A stretch of DNA of 64,000 nucleotides. Origin: UBA1930 sp943371535. GTDB taxonomy: Bacteria > Bacteroidota > Bacteroidia > Chitinophagales > Chitinophagaceae. The translations under genes and the position numbers were made by a program. This document shows, in pieces, positions 49,655-58,170 of this stretch (position 1 is the first letter of the stretch; the number at the start of each line of letters is the position of its first letter). The notes under the pieces are model-generated. The model had not been told where the DNA came from. It was given only the letters and a program-made list of their open reading frames with translations, and searched no databases. The stretch is from the NCBI GenBank assembly GCA_943371535.1, contig CALRVE020000001.1, positions 1 to 64,000 of the forward strand, given 5' to 3'.

Positions 49655-50339
49655 CAGCGATAACAAAATTGAATTGAGTGATATTTTAATTGATGAAATG
49701 GGCGATAATCATGTAAGTACAAGTGTTGATACACCTATGAAAGCCGATGCTTTTGTATTAACAGATGCAGAAAAAATGCAACAAATTGAAGAGCATTTTA
49801 GTAGCATTATGAACATTATGGGTTTAGACCTAAATGACGATAGTTTAAAAGGCACACCTAAACGTGTGGCTAAAATGTATATTAAAGAAATTTTTAGTGG
49901 ATTAAATCCTGCTAACAAACCATCGATGGCTTTATTTGAAAACAAATACAAGTACAATGAAATGTTGGTAGAAAAAAACATTTCTTTTTACAGTAATTGT
50001 GAGCATCATTTTGTACCAATTATTGGTAAAGCTCATGTAGCTTACATTAGCAATGGCAAAGTAATTGGTTTAAGTAAGTTAAATCGTTTGGTTGAATACT
50101 TTGCTAAACGTCCGCAAGTACAAGAACGTTTAACTATGCAAATTGGTAAAGATTTACAAAATATTTTAGGAACTGAAGATGTGGCAATTGTTATTGATGC
50201 AAAACATTTATGTGTAGCAAGTAGGGGTGTTGAAGATGATACAAGCAGTACCATTACTGCATTTTATGGAGGTGCATTTAAAGAGGAAAATAAGAAGAAT
50301 GAATTTTTGAAATATTTAGAATTAAGAACAGAGTTTTAG
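49617..50339 (+). CDS. folE: GTP cyclohydrolase I
   Basis: This enzyme of about 240 residues opens GTP to dihydroneopterin triphosphate. Zinc ligands lie in NCEHHFVPIIGKAHVAYI and HLCVASRGVEDD, with DDSLKGTPKRVAKMYIKEIF at the N-terminal domain. The first ATG at 49617 overlaps the PTPS gene by 38 bases; a start nearer GDNHVSTSVDTPMKADAF is possible. Its product is the substrate of PTPS, so the genes are one pathway (folate, biopterin or queuosine). Confidence 0.92.
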   Translation: MKQNETLLNIQLNSDNKIELSDILIDEMGDNHVSTSVDTPMKADAFVLTDAEKMQQIEEHFSSIMNIMGLDLNDDSLKGTPKRVAKMYIKEIFSGLNPANKPSMALFENKYKYNEMLVEKNISFYSNCEHHFVPIIGKAHVAYISNGKVIGLSKLNRLVEYFAKRPQVQERLTMQIGKDLQNILGTEDVAIVIDAKHLCVASRGVEDDTSSTITAFYGGAFKEENKKNEFLKYLELRTEF

Positions 50340-50362
50340 TTGTGTTTTTTTGAAGCAAAATT

Positions 50363-50397
50363 AAAAGCCGATGCAAATAATTTGCACCGGCTTTTTT
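50363..50397. terminator. Bidirectional terminator after folE
   Basis: AAAAGCCG-A-TGCAAA (50363-50377) pairs with TTTGCA-C-CGGCTTTT (50381-50395) with one internal mismatch; a T-run follows. It lies between convergent genes. Confidence 0.88.
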
Positions 50398-50406
50398 ATA
50401 AAATAA

Positions 50407-51306
50407 TTATTGTTGCAGCTGGTTAATTTTATTTTTTACTGCCTCATTATTTGGAGTTATCGCTAACACTTTTTTATAGTTTTCTATAGCTTTTACTTTA
50501 TTACCAATAAGTTCATAAGCTTCTGCTAAACTATCATATACATTGGCATTTTGAGGGTAAATAAATGAATTGACTGTAAAAACATTTAGGGCTTGTGTAA
50601 ACTTTTTTTCTGCAAGTAAAACATATCCAAGTGCATTTAACTCTGCAGCATTTTTGCATAAATGTTTATGCTTGTTTGCCCATAATTTTAATGTAGTATC
50701 AGATAATATTTTATTTTTTTGATTAAAACTATACCATTGTTTCGCCGCCTTATAATTAGATGAGTAAGGTTGTTGGTTAACAATTTGTAGCAAATCTTTT
50801 TCTAAAGTTTCTACAGGTAATTCAACTATTCTGTTTACTTCTTTATTGTTTTTATACACTATAAAAGTTGGTACACGATGAATAAACTTATTGAGTTGTT
50901 CTTGTTGTGGACTTTGTTTATAAGCATTGCTGTTATTGCTTACAAAAATGAGACGAATGTTGCCAGTATCTATTTGGGCAGCTTGTAAAACTTTCATCAT
51001 TCTGGGAACTTCTCTTTTACTATCGCCACACCAAGTACCTAAAAATATTTCGATGGTATAATTATTCATTTTAGTTTGTAACTGTAGAATAACTGAACTA
51101 TCAAACTGATAGGATGTATAATTTTTATTATACCAATCGACATATGTTTTTTGTTGTAATGCATCTAAAGAACAATGACCTAACAGAATTGGTTGATTTT
51201 GATTGTTGAGCACTTCTGTATTTACAATGGGTGTTGTTGATGGTGTAATACGGTTGCTGCATGAAGTAAATAATGCTATTGCAGCTATATATAATAGTTG
51301 TTTCAT
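50407..51306 (-). CDS. Lipoprotein with thioredoxin-like and TPR domains
   Basis: This 299-residue lipoprotein (lipobox ending ALFTSC, C16) has a thioredoxin-like domain with a single redox cysteine in LGTWCGDSKREVPRMM (WCGDS in place of WCxxC), HRVPTFIVYKNN with the cis-proline, and a C-terminal TPR pair (LNALGYVLLAEKKFTQALNV, VYDSLAEAYELIGNKVKAIE). It is probably in the periplasm, attached to a membrane. The ATG at 51306 is used because the longer frame adds a mixed 21 residues. Tandem dyads lie upstream. Confidence 0.8.
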   Translation of the reverse strand: MKQLLYIAAIALFTSCSNRITPSTTPIVNTEVLNNQNQPILLGHCSLDALQQKTYVDWYNKNYTSYQFDSSVILQLQTKMNNYTIEIFLGTWCGDSKREVPRMMKVLQAAQIDTGNIRLIFVSNNSNAYKQSPQQEQLNKFIHRVPTFIVYKNNKEVNRIVELPVETLEKDLLQIVNQQPYSSNYKAAKQWYSFNQKNKILSDTTLKLWANKHKHLCKNAAELNALGYVLLAEKKFTQALNVFTVNSFIYPQNANVYDSLAEAYELIGNKVKAIENYKKVLAITPNNEAVKNKINQLQQ

Positions 51307-51382
51307 ACTGTAATTTTTTATGGTAAAATGAGTTAATTGCATTGTTTTAAATAGAATAAAACAATACATTATAATGCAGTAT

Positions 51383-51436
51383 TAACAGTGTAAACTGTTA
51401 TACCTACACGAAAAAGTAACACTATTTGCAGTGTTA
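51383..51436. promoter_or_regulatory. Two related inverted repeats upstream of the thioredoxin-like lipoprotein
   Basis: TAACAGT-GTAA-ACTGTTA (51383-51400) and TAACACT-ATTTGC-AGTGTTA (51417-51436) share the TAACA.T...A.TGTTA frame. They could be tandem operator sites or hairpins. A third dyad (ATAAGTT/AACTTAT, 51458-51486) lies beyond. Confidence 0.4.
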
Positions 51437-51508
51437 TGTGATTTGATACAAGCATGAATAAGTTGTATGCAATGCATAAAACTTATTAGCTTAAAGAATA
51501 GTATTTTA

Positions 51509-51850
51509 TTACACCAAAGATGGAGGATGAAAAATGCTGTGAATAGTTTGAAAAGAATGATAAGGCGATGAATAACCTGTATACTTTTTTGAGAAACATT
51601 CAGTTGTGTTTGGCAACAATATTAACTGATTTTTTACTAGATATTTCCAACTGGTTTTTACCACAATTTCAGCATGTGTTGAAGCCTCGTTTAATGGATT
51701 TGGGTTAGGAGGTGTTGTGGTTAAAGTACAACCACAATCTTCTTTTACTTCAATCATTGCTTGAATTTCGCAATTGGTGTACAGTAATAATCCAACATAT
51801 GTTGGGGCATATAAAATGCAACAAATTACTATAGCTGTTAACTTTTTCAA
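51509..51850 (-). CDS. Small membrane protein of the HYC_CC_PP-like type (metal-locus associated)
   Basis: This 113-residue protein has a signal or membrane segment (KKLTAIVICCILYAPTYVGL), cysteines in NCEIQAMIEVKEDCGCTL, and a C-terminal SIFHPPSLV. The CxC and FHPP features resemble small Bacteroidota envelope proteins found near metal-uptake genes. Here it is close to the SCO/Fur genes. The family call is tentative. Confidence 0.5.
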   Translation of the reverse strand: MKKLTAIVICCILYAPTYVGLLLYTNCEIQAMIEVKEDCGCTLTTTPPNPNPLNEASTHAEIVVKTSWKYLVKNQLILLPNTTECFSKKYTGYSSPYHSFQTIHSIFHPPSLV

Positions 51851-51884
51851 GCAGTGGATTAATGATTATAGATGCTAATATAAA

Positions 51885-52853
51885 CTACAATCCATGTAAT
51901 TGCTTCAATTCGGCACAAATTCTTTCTATTGAAGTTGATAATGGCTTGTAGGTAAAGCTGGGTAAGTGAGTTAGCAATTTACTATTATCAAAACTCACTT
52001 TTGCTTGAGCAGTTTTGGCCGTTTCTTTGGTAAGTAAGGGTTGTTTACCTGTAAACATGGCTTTTAAAGCTTCTAAACGCCATACAATGGCAGCAATCAA
52101 TGGAGTTACGCTACGGCTGGGTGGTTTTTTGCCAAATGCTTTGGCAATAAGGATAAACAAATTTCTATAGGTAGTGGTTTCAGCACTTAAAATAAACCTT
52201 TGTGCTGCAATATTGCTGTTCATTAATTCAATCATCGCTTTTACAACATCTAACACATCTACAAAACCTGTTGTGCCTTCTGTATACCAAGGAAATTCGT
52301 TGTAAGCCGATTTAAATACACTTGATGAACCTTTGTTCCAATTACCACTTCCTAAGATAATGGTAGGGTTTACAATAACAGCATTTAAGCCTTCGCCAAT
52401 GCCACGCCAAACTTCCATTTCGGCCAAAAACTTACTTTTTCCGTATTCACTATTGCTAGTTTCTTCGGTCCAGTTCATGCTTTCGTCAATGGGTTTATCT
52501 TCTCTAATTCTTCCCAATGCTGCTACTGAACTTACAAATAATAATTTCTGTACTCCTGCATTTAAACAAGCATTTACAATATTGGCGGTGCCTTCGATAT
52601 TGGTTTTATGTAATGCATGTTTTTGTTTTGGATCAAAAGAAACAATGGCAGCACAATGATACACATGTTGTATGCCCTGCATGGCTTCTTCTAGAGCAAC
52701 GATATCTAAAATATCGGCTCTAACCCAATGAATGAATTCATGTTCAAATGGAATTGTACTTCTATACAAAGCCCTTACAGCTTGCTTTTGAGCAATGAGT
52801 TGTTGAATTAAATGAGCACCAACTAAACCAGTAGAACCTGTAACTAATATCAT
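51885..52853 (-). CDS. NAD-dependent epimerase/dehydratase family protein
   Basis: This 322-residue Rossmann-fold protein of the extended SDR type starts with the dinucleotide loop MILVTGSTGLVGAHLIQQL. It has the conserved VYHCAAIVSFDP, FVSSVAALG and YGKSKFLAE (YxxxK). Typical of 3-beta-hydroxysteroid/dihydroflavonol-type SDRs. The substrate cannot be named. It may be co-transcribed with the Fur gene, 33 bases upstream. Confidence 0.88.
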   Translation of the reverse strand: MILVTGSTGLVGAHLIQQLIAQKQAVRALYRSTIPFEHEFIHWVRADILDIVALEEAMQGIQHVYHCAAIVSFDPKQKHALHKTNIEGTANIVNACLNAGVQKLLFVSSVAALGRIREDKPIDESMNWTEETSNSEYGKSKFLAEMEVWRGIGEGLNAVIVNPTIILGSGNWNKGSSSVFKSAYNEFPWYTEGTTGFVDVLDVVKAMIELMNSNIAAQRFILSAETTTYRNLFILIAKAFGKKPPSRSVTPLIAAIVWRLEALKAMFTGKQPLLTKETAKTAQAKVSFDNSKLLTHLPSFTYKPLSTSIERICAELKQLHGL

Positions 52854-52886
52854 GTTGGGGGTTTTGCGACGAAATAAATAAATGAT

Positions 52887-53303
52887 TTAATTGCAATGAT
52901 TACAAATGCCACTTACTACAACATCGGTTCTTTTTTCTTGAAAACCATTGGGCAAAATAACTTGTGGTGAAGATACATGGTCTAAACAATAAGTCATATT
53001 GCAACTGTCGCAAATAAAATGTACATGATTATCGTGGTGATGACCTTGTGTACATTCATCTTTACACAAAGCATATAAAACAGAATTATCGGCTGTTGGA
53101 ATTGTATGAATAATACCCTTATCTACAAATGTTTGTAGGGTTCTATAAATTGTAACTCTATCAAATAATTCTCCTGTTTTTTTTTCAATATCTGCATGTG
53201 CCAATGCTCCATTACTATGCTGAAAAAGTTCCAGAATTTTTTTTCTGCTATCAGTTACACTTAGTTGATGGCGTTTTAATATTTCTAATAATGGAGTTGA
53301 CAT
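52887..53303 (-). CDS. Fur-family metal regulator (Zur-like)
   Basis: This 138-residue protein has an N-terminal winged helix (LKRHQLSVTDSRKKILELFQ, ADIEKKTGELFDRVTIYRTL) and a C-terminal metal domain with GHHHDNHVHFIC and CDSCN plus C-terminal CNHCN, the structural zinc pairs. The histidine-rich GHHHDNHVHF suggests zinc sensing, though iron is possible. It lies 6 bases after the SCO gene. Candidate operators occur at 54018-54034 and 54505-54552 in front of the divergent merC and CobW-type genes. Confidence 0.88.
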   Translation of the reverse strand: MSTPLLEILKRHQLSVTDSRKKILELFQHSNGALAHADIEKKTGELFDRVTIYRTLQTFVDKGIIHTIPTADNSVLYALCKDECTQGHHHDNHVHFICDSCNMTYCLDHVSSPQVILPNGFQEKRTDVVVSGICNHCN

Positions 53304-53309
53304 AAACTT

Positions 53310-53960
53310 TTAATTAAACATACCGTTGGTAAAGTTTTTACCAATTGGTTTTTCTTTCAATAAATCTTGAATATCTTTTTTTAGTTTTTCTAATTCATCT
53401 TCTTTCAATCCATCGTACACTTGCCCTCTCACTGCACCATTTTTATCTACTAGTGCAAAAAATTGCGAATGCATAAAATCGTCTTCAATATTATTCACAA
53501 TATTTTTAGGATCATCAATACCATAACTAAATCTGGCAATATTGTATAAACTATCTTTTCTGCCAGTTAAAAAAACCCATTTTCTGGTATCAACCTTCAT
53601 AGAGTCGGCAAAACGTTTCATTTGTGCAACTGAATCTCTTTTAGGATCACAAGTATGCGATAAAATCATGAAATTATTTTCATCTTTAAATGCCTCATAA
53701 ATTTTACGCATGTTATTGTTCATTTTTGGGCAAATGCTTGGGCATGTTGTAAAAAAGTATTCTGTTACATATACTTTTCCTTTTACATCGGCATTGGTGA
53801 AAACGCTACCATCTTCTTTTAAAAAAGAAAAAGCTTGCACATTGGCTCTTTTCTGTAATTTACTTTGGTTAAAAGTATCTGTAAATGCTGCTAAGCCTGC
53901 CCAAAACAACACTACTAAAACTGCAAAAAATCCTACGTAAAATAATAATTTCTTATTCAT
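53310..53960 (-). CDS. SCO family protein
   Basis: This roughly 216-residue membrane-anchored thioredoxin-like protein binds copper and delivers it to the CuA site of cytochrome oxidase in many bacteria. One N-terminal membrane segment (LLFYVGFFAVLVVLFWAGLA), the metal site C73-x3-C77 in FTTCPSICPKM, and the third ligand histidine in DDFMHSQFFALVDK match. The start is the ATG at 53960 or 53966. It is the first gene of the SCO-Fur(-epimerase) operon and diverges from merC. Confidence 0.92.
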   Translation of the reverse strand: MNKKLLFYVGFFAVLVVLFWAGLAAFTDTFNQSKLQKRANVQAFSFLKEDGSVFTNADVKGKVYVTEYFFTTCPSICPKMNNNMRKIYEAFKDENNFMILSHTCDPKRDSVAQMKRFADSMKVDTRKWVFLTGRKDSLYNIARFSYGIDDPKNIVNNIEDDFMHSQFFALVDKNGAVRGQVYDGLKEDELEKLKKDIQDLLKEKPIGKNFTNGMFN

Positions 53961-54012
53961 AAACATACAACAAAAATACAGCTGCTTTGGTTGCTAAAAC
54001 TATGTAAAGAAA

Positions 54013-54046
54013 TATTTTTGCAACAAAATTGCAATTATTATCTTTG
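54013..54046 (+). promoter_or_regulatory. Candidate metal-regulator operator and promoter before the MerC gene
   Basis: TTGCAA-CAAAA-TTGCAA (54018-54034) is an inverted repeat next to the promoter element TATCTTTG (54039-54046), 8 bases before the merC ATG. It lies between divergent SCO/Fur and MerC genes and resembles the TGCAACA repeats before the CobW gene. Confidence 0.5.
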
Positions 54047-54054
54047 CACACTTC

Positions 54055-54447
54055 ATGAATTTTAAAATAAACTGGGATGCAATTGGTATTACAACTTCTA
54101 TAGCATGTGCTATACATTGTGCTGTATTGCCTTTAGTGTTAAGTAGTTTGCCTTTGTTTGGGGTAAATATCATTGATAATGCTTGGTTTGAATACTTCAT
54201 GATTTTTTTAGCATTTGTAATTGGTAGCTATTCTTTTTATCATGGCTACAAAAAACACCACCACAGTTTTAAGCCATTTGCATTGTTTACTATTGGTATT
54301 TTATTATTAGCAGCAAAACAAATTTGGCATCAACAACAATTGTGGTTTTTAATACCTGCTGTGTTATTAATTGTTGTTGCCCATGTAACCAACTACAAAA
54401 GTTGCAGGGTACACAATCATGCTCATAGTGATGATTGTAATCATTAA
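54055..54447 (+). CDS. MerC domain-containing membrane protein
   Basis: This 130-residue protein has four hydrophobic segments and the MerC family motif SIACAIHCAVLPL (CxxxHC) in the first. The C-terminus is rich in histidine and cysteine (SCRVHNHAHSDDCNH), as expected for metal binding. MerC transports mercuric ions in mer operons, but chromosomal MerC-like proteins in Bacteroidota occur with zinc genes. The direction is opposite to the SCO/Fur operon; the promoter is 8 bases before its start. Confidence 0.88.
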   Translation: MNFKINWDAIGITTSIACAIHCAVLPLVLSSLPLFGVNIIDNAWFEYFMIFLAFVIGSYSFYHGYKKHHHSFKPFALFTIGILLLAAKQIWHQQQLWFLIPAVLLIVVAHVTNYKSCRVHNHAHSDDCNH

Positions 54448-54504
54448 TGGCACAATTCTCCTTACTCATTTTCTTATCTTTTAGAACTGTACATAAATAA
54501 TTTA

Positions 54505-54552
54505 TTGCAACATTGTTTCATTTTATATATTTTTGCAACATTGTTTCATTTT
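54505..54552 (+). promoter_or_regulatory. Tandem candidate Zur/Fur boxes and promoter before the CobW gene
   Basis: The 20-base sequence TTGCAACATTGTTTCATTTT occurs twice, at 54505-54524 and 54533-54552, 28 bases apart. Its core TGCAACATTGTTTCA is a 15-base near-perfect dyad. The promoter element TATTTTTG (54528-54535) lies between and overlaps the second copy. Confidence 0.6.
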
Positions 54553-54569
54553 TATTGAATTGAAAATTT

Positions 54570-55781
54570 ATGTATTCAGCAATTAACAAATTACCCGTAA
54601 CTGTTTTAAGTGGCTTTTTAGGTGCAGGCAAAACAACTTTACTTAACCATGTTTTACACAATAAGCTTGGTTTAAAAGTTGCCGTTATTGTAAACGATAT
54701 GAGCGAAGTAAATGTAGATGCTCAGTTAGTTAAAAATGAAAATACATTAAACCGAACTGAAGAAAGATTGGTTGAAATGAGCAACGGTTGTATTTGTTGT
54801 ACTTTAAGAGAAGACTTATTAATTGAAGTTGAAAAACTAGCTAAAGAAAACAGATTTGATTATTTGTTAATTGAAAGTTCTGGCATTAGTGAGCCCCTAC
54901 CAGTTGCTCAAACATTTACCTATCAAGATGATGAAAAAGGAATAGACTTAAGCAAGATTAGTCGTTTAGATACTTTAGTAACCGTAGTAGATTGCTATAA
55001 TTTTATAAAAGACTTTGGTAGCATTGAAACCTTGAAAGATAGAAATGCTACTGAAATGCAAGACGATTACAGAACAATTGTAAATCTACTTACCGATCAA
55101 ATAGAATTTGCTAATGTAATTGTTTTAAACAAAACAGATTTGGTTAGTCCACACGATCTAGGCATGTTAAAAGCAATTATTGGTAAACTAAATAGCCAGG
55201 CTACTATAGTTGAAAGCAGTTTTGGTAAAATAGATTTACATGCAATTTTAAATACTGGTTTGTTCGATTTTGATAAAACTAGCCAAAGTGCTGGTTGGAT
55301 TGAAGAGTTGAATAAACCATACCATAAACCCGAAACTGAAGAGTATGGTATTAGCTCTTTTTTTTTCAGAAGTAAACGTCCTTTTCACCCTGAAAGATTT
55401 TGGAATTATTTGAATAACGATTGGCCAGCTAATGTAATTAGAAGCAAGGGCTTATTTTGGTTAGCATCTAGGCCAGATGAGGCTTTAAACTGGAGCCAAG
55501 CTGGTGGAAGCCTACGTGCTGAAAAAGCAGGCGTTTGGTGGTGTAGTATGCCTTATAAAGATAGAATTAGCTATGCATCGTTTGTTGAAAATCAAAAAGA
55601 AATAGAAGCTAAATGGGATAAACGCTTTGGCGATAGATTGAATGAATTGGTCATTATCGGACAAGAAATCAATAAAAACAGCATTATGCTAGAGTTAGAA
55701 GCCTGTTTATGCAATGCTGAAGAAGTTGAACAAATGCAAAAAGGTGTATCATTTAAAGATTCATTTCCAATATACAATTAA
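54570..55781 (+). CDS. CobW/COG0523-family GTPase (metal chaperone)
   Basis: This 403-residue protein is a COG0523 G3E GTPase: P-loop GFLGAGKTT (15-23), the metal-binding CICC (C74, C76, C77), ESSGISEP and NKTD, then a CobW C-terminal domain. Zinc-regulated members move zinc into essential proteins when zinc is scarce. The dual Zur-like boxes in front and the TonB receptor behind (50 bases) support zinc, but nitrile hydratase or cobalt-related roles exist in the family. Confidence 0.92.
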   Translation: MYSAINKLPVTVLSGFLGAGKTTLLNHVLHNKLGLKVAVIVNDMSEVNVDAQLVKNENTLNRTEERLVEMSNGCICCTLREDLLIEVEKLAKENRFDYLLIESSGISEPLPVAQTFTYQDDEKGIDLSKISRLDTLVTVVDCYNFIKDFGSIETLKDRNATEMQDDYRTIVNLLTDQIEFANVIVLNKTDLVSPHDLGMLKAIIGKLNSQATIVESSFGKIDLHAILNTGLFDFDKTSQSAGWIEELNKPYHKPETEEYGISSFFFRSKRPFHPERFWNYLNNDWPANVIRSKGLFWLASRPDEALNWSQAGGSLRAEKAGVWWCSMPYKDRISYASFVENQKEIEAKWDKRFGDRLNELVIIGQEINKNSIMLELEACLCNAEEVEQMQKGVSFKDSFPIYN

Positions 55782-55806
55782 AATTATTTGTTTGTACTAA
55801 AATAAA

Positions 55807-55824
55807 TTTTAGATTTGTCTAAAA
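55807..55824 (+). promoter_or_regulatory. Dyad overlapping promoter of the TonB receptor
   Basis: TTTTAGA-TTTG-TCTAAAA is a perfect 7-base dyad, and TAGATTTG within it (55810-55817) is a TAnnTTTG element 14 bases before the TTG start at 55832. A repressor bound here would block it. Confidence 0.5.
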
Positions 55825-55831
55825 ATAAATT

Positions 55832-58096
55832 TTGAATCGCCTTATAATTATATTGTTTTTTCTGCTCAATTATTTAATGGGTATTACGCAAACCTTTAAG
55901 GGAAAAGTAGTTGATAAAACCACTCAACAGCCTATTGCATTTGCAGCTGTACAAGCCAATAACAAAAAAATAATTACTGATAGTGTTGGTGCTTTTGTTT
56001 TGCAAACCAGTACAACAAAGCAATCAATCACCATCAATAGCATTGGATATGTATCTTTTAAAACTTCTATCATAACAATTGATTCGGCAATTTTTCAATT
56101 ACAACCCATCATGAGTGCTTTAGAAGAAGTGGTGGTGAGTGGAACATTAAAAGAAGTAAGGAAAAGTGAAAGTCCTGTGCCTGTTGAAATTTTTACACCT
56201 ACTTTTTTCAAAAAAAATCCAACTACTTGTGTGTTTGATGCTTTACAAAACATCAATGGAGTTAGACCACAGCTCAACTGTAATATTTGTAATACAGGCG
56301 ATATTCATATTAATGGTTTAGAAGGCCCTTATACCATGGTTTTAATAGATGGAATGCCTATTGTTAGTAGTTTATCCACTGTTTATGGTTTAAGTGGAAT
56401 ACCCAATAGTTTGGTAGAGAGAATTGAAATTGTAAAAGGACCTGCCTCATCTTTATATGGTAGTGAAGCAATTGGTGGATTGATTAACATTATTACAAAA
56501 AGTGCTACCAATGCACCAAAACTCAGTGCCGATGTTATGGCAACATCGTACAATGAATATAATATTGACTTAGGCTTTAAACAATCTGTTGGCAAAAAAG
56601 CTCAAGTATTAACAGGCATCAATACTTTTTACTACAACCATATTGTAGATAATAATAAAGACAATTTTACCGATGTAACCTTGCAACAACGGTTGTCTAT
56701 TTTTCAAAAATGGAATTTTACTAGAAAACAAAATCGAACTTTTAACCTTGCTGCTCGATATTTTACTGAAGAACGTTGGGGAGGCGATATTCGTTGGAAT
56801 AAAACCTTTAGAGGTGGTGATAGTATTTATGGCGAAAGTATTTACACCAATCGTTGGGAGTTATTGGGTAATTATCAATTACCCTTTAAAGAAAAGTTGA
56901 TGTTGTCTTTTTCATACAATCAACATGCACAAGATAGCCGTTATGGCACTACCATTTACAATGCACAACAAAACATTGCATTTGCACAGTTAACATGGGA
57001 TAAAAAAATTCAGCAACACGATTTATTGGCAGGTGTTGCAATAAGACATACTTACTACGATGATAATACACCTGCAACACAAAATTCAGTTCATTTAACC
57101 AATCGGCCAGACAAAATTTTGTTGCCCGGAATTTTTGTACAAGACGAAATAGCCATAGCTGCCAAACACAAGCTATTATTGGGTTTTAGGTACGATTACA
57201 ATAAAAATCATGGCAATATTTATACACCAAGAATTGCGTATAAATATTCTTTAAATAATAACAATATTTTTCGTTTTAATGCAGGTACAGGCTTTAGAGT
57301 GGTAAACTTATTTACCGAAGATCACGCTGCTTTAACAGGTGCAAGAACAGTTGAAATTAAAGAGCAATTACAACCCGAAAAAAGTTATAATGCCAATATA
57401 AACTTCACCAAAAAAATAGTTACACAAAAGGGAACAATCATTAACATAGACTTTACCTCTTGGTACACTTATTTTACCAATAGAATTGTAGCCGACTATG
57501 AAACAGATGTCAATAAAATAATTTATACCAACTTAAATGGCTTTGCCGAGAGTAAAGGATTATCTGTAAACACAGATGTTAGTTTTACCAATGGGTTAAA
57601 AATAATTGCTGGAGCAACATTAATGAATGTAGATATTGTAGAAAATAAAATAAGAACACAACAAATTTTAACCGAACAATTTACAGGCACTTGGGCAATT
57701 AGTTATACTATTCAACCATTGAATTTATCTATTGATTATACAGGTAACTTATATGGTCCAATGCGTTTACCATTGTTAGGTTCATTAGATCCAAGAGAGC
57801 CTTACTCACCTACTTGGAGTATTCAAAATATTCAGTTCACCTATAAAAAGTTCAAGCAATTTGAATTGTATGGAGGCGTAAAAAATTTATTTAATTGGAC
57901 TCCATTTAAAACCAACAATCCATTTGTTATTGCAAGAACCAATGATCCTTTTGATAAGCAAGTACAATACGATGTTAATGGACAAATTATGGCAACTTCC
58001 AATAATCCGTTTGCATTAAGCTTTGACCCCAATTATGTATATGCACCTTTACAAGGCTTAAGAGTATTTGCAGGTATAAGATATAATTTTAAATAG
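55832..58096 (+). CDS. TonB-dependent receptor
   Basis: This 754-residue outer membrane receptor has a signal peptide (LIIILFFLLNYLMGITQ), a carboxypeptidase-regulatory-like beta-sandwich domain (TFKGKVVDKTTQQPIAFAAV), the plug domain (about residues 90-230: LEEVVVSGTLKEVRKSESPV, VERIEIVKGPASSLYGSEAI) and a beta-barrel ending in aromatic GIRYNFK. It should import a metal complex. Cysteines CNICN in the plug are unusual and may bind metal. Only a TTG at 55832 gives the signal peptide. Zinc uptake is inferred from the neighbours. Confidence 0.92.
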   Translation: MNRLIIILFFLLNYLMGITQTFKGKVVDKTTQQPIAFAAVQANNKKIITDSVGAFVLQTSTTKQSITINSIGYVSFKTSIITIDSAIFQLQPIMSALEEVVVSGTLKEVRKSESPVPVEIFTPTFFKKNPTTCVFDALQNINGVRPQLNCNICNTGDIHINGLEGPYTMVLIDGMPIVSSLSTVYGLSGIPNSLVERIEIVKGPASSLYGSEAIGGLINIITKSATNAPKLSADVMATSYNEYNIDLGFKQSVGKKAQVLTGINTFYYNHIVDNNKDNFTDVTLQQRLSIFQKWNFTRKQNRTFNLAARYFTEERWGGDIRWNKTFRGGDSIYGESIYTNRWELLGNYQLPFKEKLMLSFSYNQHAQDSRYGTTIYNAQQNIAFAQLTWDKKIQQHDLLAGVAIRHTYYDDNTPATQNSVHLTNRPDKILLPGIFVQDEIAIAAKHKLLLGFRYDYNKNHGNIYTPRIAYKYSLNNNNIFRFNAGTGFRVVNLFTEDHAALTGARTVEIKEQLQPEKSYNANINFTKKIVTQKGTIINIDFTSWYTYFTNRIVADYETDVNKIIYTNLNGFAESKGLSVNTDVSFTNGLKIIAGATLMNVDIVENKIRTQQILTEQFTGTWAISYTIQPLNLSIDYTGNLYGPMRLPLLGSLDPREPYSPTWSIQNIQFTYKKFKQFELYGGVKNLFNWTPFKTNNPFVIARTNDPFDKQVQYDVNGQIMATSNNPFALSFDPNYVYAPLQGLRVFAGIRYNFK

Positions 58097-58117
58097 GTGT
58101 ATTTAGAGTAAATGGTA

Positions 58118-58140
58118 ACTTGTAATTACAAGTATATTTG
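58118..58140 (+). promoter_or_regulatory. Perfect palindrome abutting a promoter element
   Basis: ACTTGTAATTACAAGT (58118-58133) is a perfect 16-base palindrome and overlaps by one base the promoter element TATATTTG (58133-58140) of the DUF3109 gene. It could be an operator or part of a terminator of the receptor gene, though no T-run follows. Confidence 0.5.
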
Positions 58141-58170
58141 CTTTCTGCTTTTTTCAGCAGATACCTTTTT

